Positions 1 to 8,053 of a stretch of DNA of 64,000 nucleotides are shown piece after piece. The stretch covers positions 62,001 through 126,000 of the forward strand of contig NZ_JAQQLE010000007.1 in NCBI RefSeq assembly GCF_028548475.1, given 5' to 3'. The stretch is from Vogesella margarita. GTDB lineage: Bacteria; Pseudomonadota; Gammaproteobacteria; Burkholderiales; Chromobacteriaceae. How positions within the stretch are numbered: position 1 is the first letter of the stretch; the number at the start of each line of letters is the position of its first letter. Below the pieces are notes generated by a model that saw only the letters and a program-made list of their open reading frames with translations, was not told where the DNA came from and did no database searches. The translations under genes were made by a program, and so were the position numbers.

Positions 1-779
1 AGGAAGCCAAGACCGGAGTCCTTCACGATCTTCAGGCTGTCCTGGCCATCGCGCTTGACGAGGTCGTAGTCGCAATAGCCCATGAAAATGAAGTGGTTGG
101 CGGCCATCCAGTCGAGGAAGGCCACGGCTTCGGCCGCTTCGTCGGCACGCTCGCCCTTGACGTTGTCGAGGTCGGCACGCAGCTGCGCCAGCACCTCGCG
201 CATTTGCGGCTCGTCCTTGACCACGGAACGCAGATAGGTCAGCACCTGCTCCAGGTCCTGCTGCAGCGCGTGCAGTGCGGCCGGGTCGCTGATGCGGTCA
301 ACCTGCACGTGGATGAAGGATTCCAGCGGCAGCGAGCGGTCTTCGGTGCGCTTCAGCGCGTCGATCACACCGTTCGCGTCGCGGCCTACCGACAATACCG
401 GGTGTACCAGCAGGTGCAGGTTCAGGTTGTGGCGGGTCAGCAGCATGGCGATGGAGTCGATCAGGAACGGCATGTCGTCGTTCACGATCTCGATCACGCT
501 GTGCGTGCTCTGCCAGCCGTCCCGCTCGAAATCGGGATTGTAGATACGGGACTTCAACTGACCCGGCGCGCGCTTGAGCGCGAACTCCAGATGAGCATTG
601 GCCGCGCCGAACAAGTCCAGGGCGGAGAAGATCTTCAGATCTTCCGATTCAGTCTCTTCAAAGTAGAGGGGAATAAAACTACTGAGGCGGGCACTTTCCG
701 TATCGGCCAGTTTTTGCTCTGCCACAGCTTGGATATCGGCGATCAGGCCAACAAATTCGGTCTTATTCGTAAGCGACAT
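1..779 (-). CDS. gdhB: NAD-dependent glutamate dehydrogenase (large, ~180 kDa type), N-terminal part
   Basis: Runs off the left edge, so only about the first 259 residues are visible (start ATG at 779). The start reads MSLTNKTEFVGLI and continues with stretches typical of the N-terminal domain of the very large bacterial NAD-GDH family (HSVIEIVNDDMPFLIDSI, LLVHPVLSVGRDANG, FLDWMAANHFIFMGYCDYD). Family members of about 1600 residues oxidise glutamate to 2-oxoglutarate plus ammonia in the cytoplasm during amino-acid catabolism. The catalytic domain lies outside the window, so activity cannot be judged. The gene is divergent from the arginine-uptake operon. In Pseudomonas aeruginosa gdhB is arginine-inducible through ArgR, which fits this context. 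Confidence 0.85.
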   Translation of the reverse strand, partial: MSLTNKTEFVGLIADIQAVAEQKLADTESARLSSFIPLYFEETESEDLKIFSALDLFGAANAHLEFALKRAPGQLKSRIYNPDFERDGWQSTHSVIEIVNDDMPFLIDSIAMLLTRHNLNLHLLVHPVLSVGRDANGVIDALKRTEDRSLPLESFIHVQVDRISDPAALHALQQDLEQVLTYLRSVVKDEPQMREVLAQLRADLDNVKGERADEAAEAVAFLDWMAANHFIFMGYCDYDLVKRDGQDSLKIVKDSGLGF

Positions 780-850
780 GTTGCTTCTCGTTTGTTATGA
801 GGACACAGGCGTTGTGTGGTCGCATTGTAAGAGCCACCACAGACAAGGCA

Positions 851-866
851 TTTCCATATTGCGACA
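851..866 (-). promoter_or_regulatory. Candidate ArgR half-site upstream of gdhB
   Basis: On the minus strand this reads TGTCGC, 8 bases, AA, which matches one half-site of the Pseudomonas ArgR consensus (TGTCGC-N8-AA). It lies just upstream of a possible gdhB -10 (TACAAT, minus strand, 824-829). A second TGTCGC hexamer is on the same strand at 911-916 but lacks the AA. The usual tandem spacing of about 21 bp is not met, so this is only a candidate. The rest of 780-1040 shows no gene. Confidence 0.25.
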
Positions 867-1041
867 TCCCCGTACAGATTCATTGACCGCACTGCACAAA
901 AGCGGATATGGCGACACGCAGAAAGAAAGTTCGTTGCGCATTTTTCATTACAGCAATGCGACGGCAAATTACAGAATGGACCGTACCAAGCCATCGTCAT
1001 TTCAGTAAAAAATCAAACGCAACGCATTGATATTGCTCACA

Positions 1042-1071
1042 TTTTCAAAACAAACAAAAAACCGGTAGAAT
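1042..1071 (+). promoter_or_regulatory. Candidate promoter of the aot operon
   Basis: A -10-like TAGAAT is at 1066-1071 and a weak -35-like TTTTCA at 1042-1047, with an 18-base spacer, in an A-rich stretch upstream of the first binding-protein gene. It would give a leader of about 235 nucleotides. The -35 match is poor, which would suit an activator-dependent promoter. Confidence 0.3.
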
Positions 1072-1092
1072 GCGCCCCCCTGCCGCTCAGGT

Positions 1093-1252
1093 ACCTGCCA
1101 TGACAGGTGGTGGATTGTACGTCGCCGCGTTGCGTGCCAACATTTGCCTGCCTCCCGACAGAGGAGGCGGTAAAACAACAAAACGTTATCCAGCACCAAA
1201 GGGAAGGGCCGCGACTGGCTCGAATGTCCGGAATCGAGCGGCGACATGCCGC
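1093..1252 (+). other. Structured 5' leader of the aot operon
   Basis: Several hairpins can form in the 240 bases before the first gene: ACCTG/CAGGT (1093-1108), GCCTCC/GGAGGC (1150-1155 with 1163-1168), GCTCGA/TCGAGC (1218-1223 with 1234-1239) and GCGGC/GCCGC (1238-1242 with 1248-1252). The last two share bases 1238-1239 and partly exclude each other. I do not recognise a known riboswitch class, and no T-run marks a terminator. Confidence 0.25.
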
Positions 1253-1311
1253 CGTCTGGGCATGATTCTCCTGCCCGGGGAATCCTTCATCTTTCAGAGA
1301 GATAGAGACAC

Positions 1312-2076
1312 ATGAAAAAAGCATTTGTTCTGGCCGCGCTCGCCATGACCGCCACGGCTTTCGGCGCCCAGGCCGACACCGTCCGCTTCGGTATCGACGG
1401 CAACTATCCGCCGTTTGCCAAGCAGGGTGCCGACGGCAAACTGCATGGCTTCGATGTGGATATCGCCTACGCGCTGTGTGCCGCGATGAAAGCCAGCTGC
1501 GAGATCGTGCCGCAGGACTGGGATGGCCTGATCCCGGCGCTGAACGCCAACAAGTTCGATGCCATCCTGTCGTCGATGTCGATCACCGACGAGCGCAAGA
1601 AGGCGGTCGACTTCACCAACAAGTACTACAACACCCCGAGCCGCATGATCGCCAAGGCCGGCACCAAGGTTGACCAGGCCGCGTTCAAGGGCAAGAAAAT
1701 CGGTGCGCTGCGCGCATCCACCCAGGAAAAGTTCGCCAAGGACTTCTGGGGCAAGAGCGGCGCCACCATCGTTTCCTACGGCAAGGCACCGGAAGGTTTC
1801 CTCGACCTGAAATCCGGCCGCATTGACGGCATGTTCGTCGACTCCGTGGTCGGCGACGCCGACTTCCTGAAAACCGCACAAGGCAAGGGCTTTGCCTTCG
1901 TCGGCCCGGAGTACAGCGACAGCAAGTACTTCGGCTACGGTGCCGGCATTGCCGTGAAAAAAGGCAACAAGCAGCTGACCGAGCGCCTGAACCAGGCCAT
2001 CGCCCAGATCCGCAAGGACGGCAGCTACAAGAAAGTACAGGACAAGTACTTCAGCTTTAACGTGTACGGCAACTAA
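1312..2076 (+). CDS. aotJ: Periplasmic basic amino acid-binding protein (arginine/ornithine ABC transporter)
   Basis: A 254-residue class III solute-binding protein (HisJ/ArtJ/AotJ family) that captures arginine, ornithine or lysine in the periplasm for the permease encoded downstream. It has a clear Sec signal peptide (MKK start, hydrophobic core, cleavage after AQA near residue 22). The mature part has the family motifs FGIDGNYPPF and GFDVDIAYALC, and a Cys pair (C-A-A-M-K-A-S-C) as in HisJ. ATG at 1312 follows a purine-rich AGAGAG. It is first in the operon, and the nearly identical layout to P. aeruginosa aotJQMOP-argR gives the name. The exact ligand is inferred from context. Confidence 0.85.
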   Translation: MKKAFVLAALAMTATAFGAQADTVRFGIDGNYPPFAKQGADGKLHGFDVDIAYALCAAMKASCEIVPQDWDGLIPALNANKFDAILSSMSITDERKKAVDFTNKYYNTPSRMIAKAGTKVDQAAFKGKKIGALRASTQEKFAKDFWGKSGATIVSYGKAPEGFLDLKSGRIDGMFVDSVVGDADFLKTAQGKGFAFVGPEYSDSKYFGYGAGIAVKKGNKQLTERLNQAIAQIRKDGSYKKVQDKYFSFNVYGN

Positions 2077-2084
2077 GCCACCCT

Positions 2085-2112
2085 AACCCCGCCCTCAGCC
2101 GAAGGCGGGGTT
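2085..2112 (+). terminator. Intercistronic hairpin between the two binding-protein genes
   Basis: A perfect 9-bp stem AACCCCGCC (2085-2093) and GGCGGGGTT (2104-2112) with a 10-base loop, 9 bases after the first stop codon. No T-run follows. It looks more like an attenuating or 3'-stabilising hairpin that keeps the first binding-protein message abundant than a full terminator. Confidence 0.5.
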
Positions 2113-2146
2113 CTCACACCTATAAAAATATCCTGTCGGAGAACTC

Positions 2147-2911
2147 ATGAAGAAGCCTTTGCTCGCGCTAGGCACGCTTGCCCTTGCCCTGTCCGCAACC
2201 GTGTCCGCAGAAACCCTGCGATTCGCTACCGATGCCAGCTACCCGCCGTTTTCGAAACAGGGTGCCGACGGCAAGATGACCGGTTTCGACCCAGACATCG
2301 CCCAGGCGCTGTGCGCGGCGATGAAAGCGAAATGCGAAGTCGTGCCACAGGATTTCGACGGCATCATCCCGGCGCTGAACGCGAAGAAATTCGACGCCGT
2401 GATCGCGTCGATGAACATCACCGAAGAGCGCAAGAAGGCAGTCGACTTCTCCGACAAGTACTACAACATGGCCAGCCGTCTGGTGGCCAAGCAGGGCTCC
2501 CAGGTCAACCCGGCCTGGTTCAAGGGCAAGAAGATCGGCGTGCTGCGCTCCTCGATCCAGGAAAAATACGCGCGTGACACCTTTGTCAAGCTGGGCGCGC
2601 AATTGGTGACCTACGGCAAGGCGCCGGAATCGTTCATGGACCTGAAAGCCGGCCGCGTCGATGCCGCCTTCGTCGATGCTGCGGTCGGCGATACCGACTT
2701 CATCAAGACCCCGAACGGCAAGGGCTTTGCGCTGGTCGGCCCCGACTACAACGATCCGAAATACTTCGGCATCGGCTCCGGCATTGCCGTGCGCAAGGGC
2801 GACAAGGCACTGCTGGCACGCATCAACGGCGCGCTGAAGCAGATCCGCGCCGACGGCAGCTACGACAAGATCCAGAAGAAGTACTTCAGCTTCGACATCT
2901 ACGGCAAGTAA
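2147..2911 (+). CDS. Second periplasmic basic amino acid-binding protein, paralogue of the preceding gene
   Basis: Same length (254 residues) and architecture as its upstream neighbour: signal peptide with cleavage after VSA near residue 21, FATDASYPPF, GFDPDIAQALC, the C-A-A-M-K-A-K-C Cys pair and the same C-terminal YFSFDIYGK ending. The two clearly arose by tandem duplication and have diverged at scattered positions. One permease pair and one ATPase follow, so both proteins probably feed the same transporter, perhaps with different ligand preference (arginine versus ornithine, lysine or histidine). ATG at 2147 has a CGGAG ribosome-binding site. Confidence 0.82.
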   Translation: MKKPLLALGTLALALSATVSAETLRFATDASYPPFSKQGADGKMTGFDPDIAQALCAAMKAKCEVVPQDFDGIIPALNAKKFDAVIASMNITEERKKAVDFSDKYYNMASRLVAKQGSQVNPAWFKGKKIGVLRSSIQEKYARDTFVKLGAQLVTYGKAPESFMDLKAGRVDAAFVDAAVGDTDFIKTPNGKGFALVGPDYNDPKYFGIGSGIAVRKGDKALLARINGALKQIRADGSYDKIQKKYFSFDIYGK

Positions 2912-2993
2912 GCGCCAGCGGCGCAATACCGTGCAGCTGCGGCCGACTCCAAGGTTGGCCGCAGCGTCCAGACGCAAAAAACGGAGTAATACC

Positions 2994-3683
2994 ATGTTTC
3001 TACAGGGCTACCTGCCCAGCATCATGGAAGGCACCATTCTGACCCTGCAGGTTGCAGTGTCGGCATTGCTGGTGTCCGTGGTACTGGGCCTGATCGGGGC
3101 GATGTTCAAGATGTCGCCATCCAAGCCACTCGCCTGGCTGGCTGAAGTCTATTCCACCGTGGTACGCGGCGTGCCCGACCTGGTGTGGATGCTGCTGCTG
3201 TTCTTCGGCGTGCAGATGCTGATCAACGAACTGTTCGCGCAAATGGGCTGGGAAGCGCCGGAGATCAACTCCTTCTTCGCCGGCGTGATGACCATCGGCT
3301 TCATCTTCGGCGCCTACATGACCGAAACCTTCCGCGGCGCCATCATGGCGGTGCCCAAAGGCCAGATGGAAGCCGGCCTCGCCTACGGCATGAGCCCGCT
3401 GCGCGTGTTCCTGCGCATCACCTTCCCGCAGATGGTGCGCTTCGCGCTGCCGAGCTTCTCCAACAACTGGCTGGTACTGGTGAAATCTACCGCGCTGGTG
3501 TCGGTGATCGGCCTCAACGACGTGATGTACCGCGCCGATACCGCCAAATCCATCACCCAGGAGCCGTTTACCGTCTACGCCGTGGTCGGCGGTATCTTCC
3601 TGGCCATCACCAGCGTGTCCGATCTTGCCCTCAAGCGTCTGGAAAAGCGCTACTCCACCGGTGTACGGGAGACTGAACTGTGA
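2994..3683 (+). CDS. aotQ: Arginine/ornithine ABC transporter permease (HisQ/ArtQ family)
   Basis: A 229-residue inner-membrane permease with several hydrophobic helices and the family coupling loop (E-A-G-L-A-Y-G-M-S, then RITFPQMVRFALPSF), which contacts the ATPase. Start ATG 2994 is chosen because ACGGAG precedes it at 2981. An in-frame start near 2931 would cross an uptake-like repeat and has no better ribosome-binding site. It pairs with the next gene as the heterodimeric membrane domain. It ends in GTGA, sharing 4 bases with the following gene, which suggests coupled translation. Confidence 0.85.
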   Translation: MFLQGYLPSIMEGTILTLQVAVSALLVSVVLGLIGAMFKMSPSKPLAWLAEVYSTVVRGVPDLVWMLLLFFGVQMLINELFAQMGWEAPEINSFFAGVMTIGFIFGAYMTETFRGAIMAVPKGQMEAGLAYGMSPLRVFLRITFPQMVRFALPSFSNNWLVLVKSTALVSVIGLNDVMYRADTAKSITQEPFTVYAVVGGIFLAITSVSDLALKRLEKRYSTGVRETEL

Positions 3684-4411
3684 TCGACGTAAACCTGATT
3701 ATCGAACGCTTCCCGGCTTTCCTCGGCGGCACCGACGGCGCCCCGATCCTGTCCACCTCCGACGGTCTGCAACTGACGCTGGAGCTGCTCGGTCTGTCGC
3801 TGGTGTTCGGCCTGCTGCTGGCGGTGCCGATGGCGCTGATGCTGGTGTCGCGCAACAAGTGGGTCGCGCGCCCGGTGTGGCTGTACACCTACGTGTTCCG
3901 CGGCACCCCGCTCCTGGTGCAGCTGTTCATCATCTACTACGGCCTGTCGCAGTTCGACTGGGTGCGTGACAGCTGGGCGTGGGAATACCTGCGCGAGGCC
4001 TACGTCTGTGCCATCCTGGCGTTCACGCTGAACACCGCCGCCTACACCACCGAGATCCTCGCCGGTCAGATCCGCAACACCCACTACGGCGAGATCGAAG
4101 CCGCCAAGGCCATGGGCATGAGCAAGTGGCTGATGATGCGCCGCATCGTGATCCCGTCCGCGCTGCGCCGCGCGCTGCCGGCCTACAGCAACGAGGTGGT
4201 GATGATGATGCAGTCGACCTCGATCGCCGGCCTGGTGACCCTGGCCGACCTGACCGGTGTCGCCCGCCGCGTGTTCAGCGACACCTACATGCCGTTCGAG
4301 CCGTTCCTGACCGTGGCCGGCATCTATCTGGTGATGACCTTCGCACTGGTCTGGCTGTTCAAGCGAGCCGAGCAGCGCTGGCTGGCCTACCTGGCGCCGC
4401 GCAAGCACTAA
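3680..4411 (+). CDS. aotM: Arginine/ornithine ABC transporter permease (HisM/ArtM family)
   Basis: A 243-residue inner-membrane permease, partner of the preceding protein. The N-terminal third holds hydrophobic helices around LELLGLSLVFGLLLAVPMALM. The coupling helix reads EIEAAKAMGMSKWLMMRRIVIPSALRRALP, recognisable from the E-A-A-x-A-x-G-M pattern. Start is GTG at 3680, overlapping the previous stop by 4 bases. The stop at 4411 is followed after 9 bases by the aotO start, with AAGGAG between them. Function follows from family and operon; substrate from context. Confidence 0.85.
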   Translation: MIDVNLIIERFPAFLGGTDGAPILSTSDGLQLTLELLGLSLVFGLLLAVPMALMLVSRNKWVARPVWLYTYVFRGTPLLVQLFIIYYGLSQFDWVRDSWAWEYLREAYVCAILAFTLNTAAYTTEILAGQIRNTHYGEIEAAKAMGMSKWLMMRRIVIPSALRRALPAYSNEVVMMMQSTSIAGLVTLADLTGVARRVFSDTYMPFEPFLTVAGIYLVMTFALVWLFKRAEQRWLAYLAPRKH

Positions 4412-4420
4412 GGAGCTGCC

Positions 4421-5548
4421 ATGCACAGAATCGATCACCCGCTGCCGCCGACCAGCCTGAACACTGCCCGCCAGATCAGCAGTTTTCACTTCGGTCGCGC
4501 CGGACAGGGCGAGAAGGTCTACATCCAGGCCAGCCTGCACGCCGACGAACTGCCGGGCATGCTCACCGCCTGGCAGCTGAAGCAAAGGTTGGCCGCACTG
4601 GAGGCCGAAGGCCGCATCCAGGGCGAAGTGGTGCTGGTGCCGGTCGCCAATCCGATCGGTCTCGACCAGAACCTGAACGGCGTGATGCTGGGCCGCTTCG
4701 AGCTGGCCAGCGGCCAGAACTTCAACCGCCACTACCCGGCTTTTGCCGCCGACCTCTTTCACGAGCTGAAGGCGGAACTGGGTAGTGACGCCAAGGCCAA
4801 CACCCGCCTGATCCGCGAGCGCCTGCGCAGCAAGGTTGCCGCCATCACACCGGCGAGCGAGCTGGCCGCGCAGCGCAAGACGCTGATGCTGCTGGCCTGC
4901 GACGCCGACGTGGTGCTGGACCTGCACTGCGACTGCGCCGCGGCGATGCACCTGTACACCGGCACCCCGCTGTGGGAGCAGTGCGAACCGCTGGCACGCT
5001 ATCTCGGTGCCGTCGCCACGCTGCTGGCCGAGGAATCCGGCGACAACCCGTTCGACGAAGCCTGCAGCCAGCTGTGGTGGCAACTGCGCGACATGGCGGC
5101 TGCGGCCAACCTTGATGCCGCCATCGACATGGCCTGCCTCTCCGTCACCATCGAGCTGCGCGGCCAGGCCGACGTCAACCATACGCTGGCGACACAGGAT
5201 GCCGATGCCATCATCGCCTTCCTGCAACACCGCGGCGTGATCGCCGGCACCGCCCCGGCGCTGCCGGAACTGCGCTATCCGGCGACGCCGCTGGCCGGCT
5301 CCGACAGCCTGCTGGCGCCGCATCCCGGCGTGGTGCACTACCACTTGCAATCCGGTACCGTCGTCGCCGCCGGCGACGCCATCGCCGACATCATCGACCC
5401 GGTCAACGACCGCGTCACCACCTTGCGCGCCAGCCGTCCCGGCATGCTCTACGCTACAGAAAGCCGCCACTACGCCATTACCGGCCAGTGGCTGGCCAAA
5501 GTGGCCACCCCTGAATCCTTTAAAACCGGAAAGTTGCTATCAGCATGA
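4421..5548 (+). CDS. aotO: Succinylglutamate desuccinylase/aspartoacylase-family zinc hydrolase (AotO-like)
   Basis: A 375-residue protein of the M14-related AstE/AspA family. HADELPG around residues 40-46 supplies the H-x-x-E zinc ligands, and the third ligand is probably the His of VLDLHCD near residue 169. The C-terminal part resembles the beta domain of this family. The equivalent position in P. aeruginosa aotJQMOP holds aotO, a gene of this family that is not essential for transport; its substrate is unknown. It may process an arginine-derived amide or acyl amino acid. It contains two copies of the dispersed repeat, at 4585 and 5102. It overlaps aotP by 4 bases (ATGA). Confidence 0.78.
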   Translation: MHRIDHPLPPTSLNTARQISSFHFGRAGQGEKVYIQASLHADELPGMLTAWQLKQRLAALEAEGRIQGEVVLVPVANPIGLDQNLNGVMLGRFELASGQNFNRHYPAFAADLFHELKAELGSDAKANTRLIRERLRSKVAAITPASELAAQRKTLMLLACDADVVLDLHCDCAAAMHLYTGTPLWEQCEPLARYLGAVATLLAEESGDNPFDEACSQLWWQLRDMAAAANLDAAIDMACLSVTIELRGQADVNHTLATQDADAIIAFLQHRGVIAGTAPALPELRYPATPLAGSDSLLAPHPGVVHYHLQSGTVVAAGDAIADIIDPVNDRVTTLRASRPGMLYATESRHYAITGQWLAKVATPESFKTGKLLSA

Positions 5549-6360
5549 AACCGCTAGAACATGATCTCGCCGTCGGCGCCGCCGCTGATGGCAACACCAA
5601 ACTGAACGTCATCGACCTGCACAAGAGCTACGGCAGCCACGAGGTGCTGAAAGGCGTCTCGCTGACCGCCCACGCCGGCGACGTGATCAGCATCATCGGC
5701 TCTTCCGGCTCCGGCAAGAGTACCTTCCTGCGTTGCATCAACATGCTGGAACAGCCGCACAGCGGCACCATCGCCGTCACCGGCGAAACGCTGAAGCTGA
5801 TCACCGACAAGCGCAACGGCGCGCTGAAGGCGGAAGACCCGAAACAGCTGGCGCGCCTGCGCACCAAGCTGGCGATGGTGTTCCAGCACTTCAACCTGTG
5901 GGCGCACATGACGGTGCTGGAAAACATCATCGAGGCGCCGATCCACGTGCTGGGCGTGCCGAAGGATGAAGCCATCGCCCGCGCCCGCAAGTACCTGGAC
6001 AAGGTCGGCCTGAAGAATGTCGAGGACAAGTACCCGTCGCACATGTCCGGCGGCCAGCAGCAGCGCGTGGCGATCGCCCGCGCGCTGGCGATGGAGCCGG
6101 AAGTGATGCTGTTCGACGAACCGACCTCGGCGCTGGACCCGGAGCTGGTGGGCGAAGTGCTGCGCGTGATGCAAGACCTGGCCCGCGAAGGCCGCACCAT
6201 GGTGGTGGTGACCCACGAAATGGGCTTCGCCCGCGAAGTGTCCAACCATGTCATTTTCCTGCATCAGGGCCGCATCGAAGAACAGGGTCATCCGAAGGAA
6301 GTACTGACCAAGCCGAAAAGCGAACGTCTGGCACAATTCCTGTCCGGCAGCCTGAAATAA
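5545..6360 (+). CDS. aotP: Arginine/ornithine ABC transporter ATP-binding protein
   Basis: A 271-residue ABC ATPase of the HisP/GlnQ group that powers the AotQM permease from the cytoplasmic face. Visible motifs are Walker [10 protein letters not shown] (about 52-60), Q-loop VFQHFNLW, signature MSGGQQQR, Walker [15 protein letters not shown] and the switch His in VVVTHEMGF. The first 15 or so residues are an extra N-terminal extension. The start overlaps the end of aotO (ATGA), so the genes are translationally coupled. An intrinsic terminator follows 28 bases after the stop, marking the end of the main transport transcript. Confidence 0.9.
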   Translation: MKPLEHDLAVGAAADGNTKLNVIDLHKSYGSHEVLKGVSLTAHAGDVISIIGSSGSGKSTFLRCINMLEQPHSGTIAVTGETLKLITDKRNGALKAEDPKQLARLRTKLAMVFQHFNLWAHMTVLENIIEAPIHVLGVPKDEAIARARKYLDKVGLKNVEDKYPSHMSGGQQQRVAIARALAMEPEVMLFDEPTSALDPELVGEVLRVMQDLAREGRTMVVVTHEMGFAREVSNHVIFLHQGRIEEQGHPKEVLTKPKSERLAQFLSGSLK

Positions 6361-6387
6361 GCCGTACAATCTCCGCTTGACAAGCAC

Positions 6388-6426
6388 GCGCCATGCTGAC
6401 GATAACCTCGGCATGGCGCCTTCTTA
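6388..6426 (+). terminator. Intrinsic terminator between aotP and argR
   Basis: A 9-bp perfect stem GCGCCATGC (6388-6396) and GCATGGCGC (6411-6419) with a 14-base loop, followed by a T-rich CTTCTTATTT. It probably makes argR expression lower than, or partly independent of, the transport genes. It also argues against translation starts of argR upstream of about 6420. Confidence 0.65.
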
Positions 6427-6463
6427 TTTGCATCGCCCTTCGCCCCATCACCAGATTGCTGAC

Positions 6464-7438
6464 ATGGTCAACGTAACTTCCGGCACCAAACCCGTCCGCT
6501 ACGGCTTCCTGCTGCTGCCCAACGCGTCGATGGCCGACTTCGCCATCGCCACCGAGGTGCTGACCCGCGCCAACCAGCTGGCGGAAAAAAAGTGCTACGA
6601 GTTCCTGCCCTTGTCGCTGGACGGCCTGCCTGTCACCCTCAGCAACGGCCTGCGCCTGGCGGTGGACCTGCCGCTGGCCCACGCGCCCAAACTGGACGTG
6701 CTGGTGGTGCTGGCCGACGAGGTCGGTGTCGACATCGCCGCCGACGAACTGGCGCGCCTGATCGGCAGCCAGCTCAACGAACACACCATGCTCGCCGGCA
6801 TCAACTGCGGCAGCTACTGGCTGGCCCGCGCCGGCCTGCTGGCCGGCCACCGCGCCACCATCCACTGGCAGGAAATCAGCCGCCTGACGGACGAATTCCC
6901 CGACGTGATCGTGTCGTCCAACCTGTACGAGATCGACGGCAACCGCCTGACCAGCACCGGCGGCGCCGCCACCTTCGACTTCATGATGGCGCTGGTTGCG
7001 GCCAACCTTGGCCAGGAATTCGCCGCGCAGCTGTCGGAAGTATTCAGCATGGAACGGCTGCGCCCCGGCAGCGAACGGCAGCGCATCCCGCTGGCCACCC
7101 GCATTGGCGGCAGCCAACCCAAGCTGACCGAGGCGGTGAGCCTGATGGAAGCCAATATCGAGGAGCCGCTGACCACCGACGACATCGCCTACTACGTCGG
7201 CGTGTCGCGGCGCCAGCTGGAGCGGCTGTTCAAGCAGTACCTCGGCACCGTGCCGTCCAAGTACTACCTGGAGCTGCGCCTGAACCGCGCGCGCCAGCTG
7301 TTGCAGCAGACCAGCAAGTCCATCGTGCAGATCGGCCTCGCCTGCGGCTTCTCCAGCGGCCCGCACTTCTCCAGCACCTACCGCAGCCACTTCAACATCA
7401 CGCCGCGCGAAGAGCGCGCGCAGCGCACCCAGGGCTAA
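6464..7438 (+). CDS. argR: Arginine-responsive AraC-family transcriptional regulator (Pseudomonas-type ArgR)
   Basis: The N-terminal domain (about 15-190) is of the DJ-1/PfpI amidotransferase-like type found in ArgR and GlxA regulators. It has a Cys in GINCGSYWLARAGLL at the nucleophile-elbow position and TGGAATFDFMMAL. The C-terminal AraC helix-turn-helix domain spans about residues 220-320 (DDIAYYVGVSRRQLERLFK, then the second helix in GLACGFSSGPHFSSTYR). ATG 6464 gives 324 residues, close to the 329 of P. aeruginosa ArgR; upstream starts at 6377 (TTG) or 6413 lie in the terminator. It likely controls the aot operon and perhaps gdhB in response to arginine. An exact dispersed repeat is at 6997. 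Confidence 0.83.
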   Translation: MVNVTSGTKPVRYGFLLLPNASMADFAIATEVLTRANQLAEKKCYEFLPLSLDGLPVTLSNGLRLAVDLPLAHAPKLDVLVVLADEVGVDIAADELARLIGSQLNEHTMLAGINCGSYWLARAGLLAGHRATIHWQEISRLTDEFPDVIVSSNLYEIDGNRLTSTGGAATFDFMMALVAANLGQEFAAQLSEVFSMERLRPGSERQRIPLATRIGGSQPKLTEAVSLMEANIEEPLTTDDIAYYVGVSRRQLERLFKQYLGTVPSKYYLELRLNRARQLLQQTSKSIVQIGLACGFSSGPHFSSTYRSHFNITPREERAQRTQG

Positions 7439-7507
7439 GCGTCACCGCCTTGCCGCGCCGGCCCCGGCGCGGCCACCACGCCCCGCGCACAGCCCCCGCT
7501 TCACTCA

Positions 7508-7522
7508 TTCAGTTTTTCTGAA
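7508..7522. promoter_or_regulatory. Short inverted repeat upstream of the MarR gene
   Basis: TTCAG (7508-7512) and CTGAA (7518-7522) flank five T bases, in an AT-rich patch that contrasts with the GC-rich surroundings. It could be an autoregulatory operator or part of the promoter of the MarR-cytochrome b561-YceI genes. The repeat is short, so confidence is low. Confidence 0.3.
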
Positions 7523-7591
7523 CAGATACTCAGAAATGCTGTGTTTTATTTTGTACTAACTAAAACTATCCTGACGAGAACCAAATCCGCG

Positions 7592-8053
7592 ATGAACACT
7601 CCTATGCAACAGCGCAGTGTGACCCGTTCGATGGCGCTGGTACGCGAGCTGGTACGCACCTACCAGGCGTTCGAGCAGTTGAGCAGCAGCCGCATCCGCA
7701 GCCACGGCCTGACACCGCCGCAATTCGACGTGATTGCGACGCTGGGCAACACCCCGGGCATGAGCTGCAAGGAGCTCTCCAGCCGCACCCTGATCACCAA
7801 GGGCACGCTGACCGGCGTGCTGGACCGGCTGCTGGACAAGGGGCTGATCAGCCGCCGTGTCGACGCCAACGACCGGCGCAGCCTGTTCGTGGCGCTGACT
7901 GCCGAGGGGGATAGCGTGTTCCGCGCCACCTTCCCGGATGTCACCGCGCACTGCGACGGCGCATTCGATGCGATGAGCGATGAAGAACTGAAGCAGATCA
8001 CGGCCACGCTGGCTGGTCTGCGTGCCGCCATTACGGCAAAACTGGAGCCCTGA
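7592..8053 (+). CDS. MarR-family transcriptional regulator
   Basis: A 153-residue winged-helix protein. The recognition helix region is TPPQFDVIATLGNTPGMSCKELSSRTLITKGTLTGVLDRLLDKGLI, followed by the wing with the conserved DxRS-type motif (DANDRRSLFVALTAEG). ATG 7592 is preferred because GACGAGAA lies 13 bases upstream; a GTG at 7541 would add an AT-rich tail unlike MarR proteins. It touches the next gene: TGA 8051-8053 directly abuts ATG 8054. That makes it the likely local regulator of the cytochrome b561 and YceI genes. The ligand is unknown; oxidants or phenolics are common for the family. Confidence 0.82.
   Translation: MNTPMQQRSVTRSMALVRELVRTYQAFEQLSSSRIRSHGLTPPQFDVIATLGNTPGMSCKELSSRTLITKGTLTGVLDRLLDKGLISRRVDANDRRSLFVALTAEGDSVFRATFPDVTAHCDGAFDAMSDEELKQITATLAGLRAAITAKLEP

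Noticed and set aside
3650-5470. Long open frame on the minus strand opposite aotM/aotO
   Set aside because: It is antisense to clear transport genes, has a composition typical of high-GC shadow frames (V, G, Q, H-rich) and no recognisable domain.
6377-6463. Upstream TTG (6377) or ATG (6413) starts for argR
   Set aside because: They lie in the terminator after aotP and would add a non-conserved tail; ATG 6464 gives the usual family length.
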